A DNA stretch of 64,000 nt, taken from assembly GCF_029784155.1 (NCBI RefSeq), contig NC_073692.1:433853228-433917227 (forward strand), written 5' to 3'. Position 1 is the first letter of the stretch; each line of letters starts with the position of its first letter. The stretch is from Uranotaenia lowii. Taxonomy: Eukaryota > Arthropoda > Insecta > Diptera > Culicidae. The translations under genes were made by a program, and so were the position numbers. This document shows, one piece after another, positions 62,501-64,000 of this stretch. Below the pieces are notes generated by a model, which was not told the DNA's origin, ran no database searches, and saw nothing but the letters and a program-made list of their open reading frames with translations.

Positions 62501-63456
62501 TGTTATTCTTCGAAGATCGTATTTTTGTACCTAAAGCTCTACAATCTGAGATGTTGGACCTGCTTCATGAAAACCATGGCGGAATAGTCAAGACGAAAAA
62601 ACGAGCAGCAAGCATATTTTTCTGGCCCGGACTTCATCAGGATATTGAAGATAAAATCACGAGATGCTCGGTATGTCAAAGGTTTCAAAAGTCAAATGTG
62701 AAGGAACCTCTTATTCCTCATCCTATTCCGGAAAGATGCTTTGAACGTGTTGGCTGTGATTTTTTCGAATTTGGAGGAAAAAATTTTCTATTACTGGCAG
62801 ATTACTTTTCGAAATGGATTCATGTCACCGAAACTAAAGGCAAATCAGCGAAAGAGGTCTGTGAAACATTTAGACGAGCCTTCGCTATTTTCGGAATACC
62901 CCGTAAAATTGTCTGTGATAATGTTCCCTTCAACTCCGCAGCTGTAAGAGAGTTTTGCAAGAAATGGAATACGGAAATCGTTAATAGCAGCCCAAACTAC
63001 CCTCAATCGAATGGGTTTAGCGAAAGGTGTGTTCAAACGATCAAAACGATGATGAGAAAATGCGAAGACGCTGGGGTAGATTTCTATTACACATTGTTGG
63101 TGTACAATAATACTCCTGCTGCAAATCTTGATGTGTCGCCAGCGGAAATTGCGATGGGAAGGAAGCTTCGAACAAAAGTACCGGTTGCAGAAACCACCTT
63201 GAAAGGAGTAAAAGACGAAAGTATCAGGCCAAAGTTGGAGAAGTATCAGCAGATCTACAAGCAACATTACGACAAAACTGCACGTGAAAAGGAGGATTTC
63301 CAAGATGGTGAGGAGGTGCTGACTCAAGATCCAACTTCGAAGAAATGGGTACGTGGACAAATTTTAAGGAAACTAGTCGAACCAAGATCATATGTTGTGA
63401 GAACCAAGACATCCAATTTAAGGCGAAACTCGAAATTTATTAGACATTGTAAATGA
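59509..63456 (+). CDS. Gag-Pol polyprotein of Ty3/gypsy retrotransposon
   Basis: This single frame of 1315 residues encodes the whole retrotransposition machinery, with no frameshift or stop. The ATG at 59509 is taken as the start; the frame is open slightly further back only through a GTG. Residues about 70-250 are capsid-like Gag. Two zinc knuckles follow (CRYC...C near 285-297 and CRKCNKKNHFERAC near 304-317). The protease motif LDSGSD is at about 382-387. The reverse transcriptase has LDLKEGF near 599-605 and the catalytic YIDD at 660-663. RNase H has QADASKFG near 808-815 and TDHKPL near 870-875. The integrase zinc-binding H/H and C/C residues are near 1020-1056. Its catalytic residues are D1084, D1137 and E1172. 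The C-terminus carries a GPY/F-like segment (KKWVRG...SYVV...RRN). The spacing between the last two catalytic residues is 34, one less than usual. All key residues are present, so the protein is probably functional. Confidence 0.97.
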   Translation: MKAKNSSSDDRKKVDLRVLLKQRYKLQRKGEVENFIAQQKARIGTLRKFGRDRGILLSLLGPPLVPAVSIRMDSFKRPDALDLSGNVADHWKRFKQQLDFFMIAIGYDEKCDKVKIATLLNLIGDDALNVYNTFVFEPESDKTKFAKVLEKFELYCNPRSNEIYSRWRFFERSQGEDEPFEHFLTDLRTLVKECNSLEADKMVRDRIVFGCQSASLREKLITKDCTKDLTLSDVVDAARVDEIKRKQMKEMNNRATSSAAVDAVNRKGPQRANRVFNDDQGMIQCRYCATSHVRGRCQAFGQRCRKCNKKNHFERACLRGGARNMEVRAERLNELQPSQDEYDDVIVSSIVRELPSIHLVNINRERWYEQIRVEGKLINFKLDSGSDVNFIPLDIYKRMHLKIRSKPLLTFRAYGGSAYKPIAIVDLNFSYRDIRLKDEFWVTDVSQQPILGLTACVRLGLIQRCSPKIANIECDTIQDLILNNHTVFEGVGKYDKKCHLSIKPNAVPVQHPPRRIAQALREKLKTKLQEMEQGGIICKVDEPGDWVNHITIVEKPNGTIRVCLDPMELNAALRRDFYEIPTLDRLASSLCGMQFYTVLDLKEGFYHIELDQQSSDLCAFSTPFGIYKFLRLPFGLNVAAELFQKWNELYFGDIDGVVIYIDDILIVGRTKEEHDRRLNAVLTRAAQVNARFNPKKIQLRVEKVRYLGHMFSSQGMEPDPDRIKAITDIEQPQTLKALQRFLGTVNYLRKFLPKMSEVTQPLRELLQKDVLFKWMPVHTAAVNRLKEMITQSPVLSVFDHQKPIMVQADASKFGLGACLIQEGKPVAYCSRSLSSSEQNYAQVEKEFLAILFACEKFHHYIYGREVRIQTDHKPLVALMQKPISKIHASRLQRIKMKLSRYNLHLEYVPGKFMHMADFLSRAYLISEEHASSLDDVVHTINVSERKLAEFQQATQNDHTLAYLVQLYREGWPKDKSKLPEEFRYYWKLKDNLYEDNGLLFFEDRIFVPKALQSEMLDLLHENHGGIVKTKKRAASIFFWPGLHQDIEDKITRCSVCQRFQKSNVKEPLIPHPIPERCFERVGCDFFEFGGKNFLLLADYFSKWIHVTETKGKSAKEVCETFRRAFAIFGIPRKIVCDNVPFNSAAVREFCKKWNTEIVNSSPNYPQSNGFSERCVQTIKTMMRKCEDAGVDFYYTLLVYNNTPAANLDVSPAEIAMGRKLRTKVPVAETTLKGVKDESIRPKLEKYQQIYKQHYDKTAREKEDFQDGEEVLTQDPTSKKWVRGQILRKLVEPRSYVVRTKTSNLRRNSKFIRHCK

Positions 63457-63459
63457 GTT

Positions 63460-63471
63460 AAAAGGGGAAGA
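63460..63471 (+). promoter_or_regulatory. Polypurine tract
   Basis: AAAAGGGGAAGA lies directly against the 3' LTR. It is the expected primer site for plus-strand DNA synthesis. Confidence 0.9.
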
Positions 63472-63641
63472 TGTTAGAGATATTAGGCATTCACTGTACG
63501 TTATCCATTCATCTAATTGTAACGCTTATGCTTTGATTTGAATGTATTCCTAAGCCAATAAACTAGTTCTTATCGTGAAGCCAATACGATAGCACGTCAT
63601 TGTTCTTGGTCCGAAACTCCAATAAACTCCAATACTTAACA
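63472..63641 (+). repeat. 3' LTR (170 bp)
   Basis: Identical to the 5' LTR over all 160 shared bases. One additional 10-bp tandem copy (AACTCCAATA doubled) lies near the end. The extra copy creates a second AATAAA (63621-63626) besides the shared one at 63557-63562. Confidence 0.97.
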
Positions 63642-63646
63642 ATTTC
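63642..63646. repeat. Target-site duplication ATTTC, right copy
   Basis: Exact repeat of 59323-59327. Confidence 0.95.
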
Positions 63647-63814
63647 CGTCTTGGGTTGGTGGTGGCTTCCTGTAGCGTGGTTTCGTTAGCTACCTCAGGT
63701 ATTGTCTTCCTGGCCAGCCTTCTTCCCGGTGTTATCGGACCGGTCGGACGAGAGGTTGTTCTAATGAATAGACGAAAAGAGCATTAGATAGAGTAAAGAC
63801 AGAGGGGAAGAGGA
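63647..63814 (-). other. 3' untranslated region of the non-LTR element, proximal part
   Basis: This non-coding stretch lies between the ORF2 stop codon and the point where the gypsy element inserted. The distal part of the same untranslated region is at 59149-59327. Confidence 0.7.
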
Positions 63815-64000
63815 CTAAACGACCAAGTCAGACATTTTAAGATATTTGTATATAGGATACAAATATTCAAGATCTAAGTTTGCCAAGATGTCTCGAATTG
63901 GAACACCAGGTGGTTTACGTCGGGCCCTAAGGGTATCCAGTAGCCAAGCCCTCGATCGATCAAACCGTTCACACGTCCACACAACATGATCAATGTCGTG
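63815..64000 (-). CDS. Non-LTR retrotransposon ORF2, C-terminal end (partial)
   Basis: Read on the minus strand from the window edge, 61 codons end at a TAG at 63815-63817. The peptide contains HVVWTCERFDRSRAWLL, then RARRKPPGVPIRDILA and DLEYLYPIYKYLK. This is the characteristic C-terminal tail of I/Jockey-group ORF2 proteins (endonuclease, reverse transcriptase, often RNase H). In such proteins a C/H-containing zinc-binding segment is followed by a conserved pattern of the form RDxLAxxDLxYxxxIYxFLK. Endonuclease and reverse transcriptase domains must lie beyond the right edge. The clade cannot be fixed from this tail alone; I, LOA-like or Jockey are possible. The frame is intact as far as visible. 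Confidence 0.8.
   Translation of the reverse strand, partial: HDIDHVVWTCERFDRSRAWLLDTLRARRKPPGVPIRDILANLDLEYLYPIYKYLKMSDLVV

Larger units (their letters stand above)
59328..63641 (+). mobile_element. Complete Ty3/gypsy (mag-like) LTR retrotransposon
   Basis: All parts of an intact element are present in order: 5' LTR, primer binding site, a single Gag-Pol frame, polypurine tract, 3' LTR and matched ATTTC target duplications. The pol order protease, reverse transcriptase, RNase H, integrase is that of Ty3/gypsy. Two tandem zinc knuckles in a Gag fused to Pol resemble the mag/K02A2.6-like branch. There is no room for an env gene: the stop codon is 15 bases from the 3' LTR. The element is only 4.3 kb because its LTRs are 160 and 170 bp. 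It lies in the 3' untranslated region of a minus-strand non-LTR element. Confidence 0.97.
59133..64000 (-). mobile_element. Non-LTR retrotransposon, 3' part, interrupted by a gypsy element
   Basis: Read on the minus strand, the element enters from beyond the right edge with the end of its ORF2 (63815-64000). It continues through an untranslated region of about 350 bp and ends in a poly(A) tail of 16 bases (poly(T) at 59133-59148 on the + strand). The canonical signal AATAAA (59158-59163) lies just upstream of the tail. The untranslated region is split by the complete LTR element at 59328-63641. The 5' part of the element is outside the window, so I cannot tell whether it is full length. Confidence 0.8.

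Noticed and set aside
1..64000. tRNA, rRNA or snRNA genes
   Set aside because: By eye I found no convincing TTCGAATC-type T-loop with a matching acceptor stem, and no recognisable rRNA segment. A covariance-model scan would be needed to exclude them.

Overview
The window reads as intergenic or intronic DNA from an insect, most probably a mosquito (Diptera, Culicidae). There is no operon structure or dense coding. Most of it is unique AT-rich DNA with simple repeats, punctuated by transposable elements. A transposase of the DD37E type (ITmD37E, IS630-Tc1-mariner superfamily), described mainly from mosquitoes, occurs twice. A mag-like Ty3/gypsy element and an I/Jockey-type non-LTR element are also typical of insect genomes. 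No host protein-coding gene could be supported. The only coding sequences I trust belong to mobile elements.

Layout, left to right. 1-5212: unique sequence with microsatellites. 5215-5979: a palindromic MITE flanked by TA, with a shorter relative at 43759-44176. 6282-6329: a perfect 22-bp hairpin. About 13540-15055: a 1.5-kb tract that is almost pure A on the + strand. 17992-19018: a decayed ITmD37E transposon. 24230-24700: a decayed tandem repeat. 26910-27075: a PIF/Harbinger-like MITE with a TTA duplication. 34561-37420: decayed short repeats and terminal-like motifs. 37919-40719: a nearly intact ITmD37E transposon whose transposase gene is split by a 1493-bp foldback element with a CGTCG target duplication. 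44598-45476: an 18-bp (dimeric 36-bp) minisatellite. 51472-53057: a 9-bp minisatellite of about 176 copies. 56905-57239: a Ty3/gypsy integrase fragment.

The right end is a nested insertion. A non-LTR retrotransposon lies on the minus strand: the C-terminus of its ORF2 is at 63815-64000, and its 3' untranslated region runs down to a poly(A) tail at 59133-59148. That untranslated region is interrupted by a complete Ty3/gypsy retrotransposon (59328-63641). The inserted element has very short LTRs, a tRNA-Ser-type primer binding site, one uninterrupted 1315-residue Gag-Pol reading frame, a polypurine tract and a perfect 5-bp ATTTC target duplication. Its LTRs are identical except for one 10-bp tandem duplication, so it is a very recent insertion.

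No function beyond transposition is evident. The most interesting material is the pair of nested insertions, the Transib-like signature of the foldback element, the unusual D-D-34-E spacing of the gypsy integrase, and the homogenised minisatellites. Family names are based on motifs read by eye; no database search was possible.
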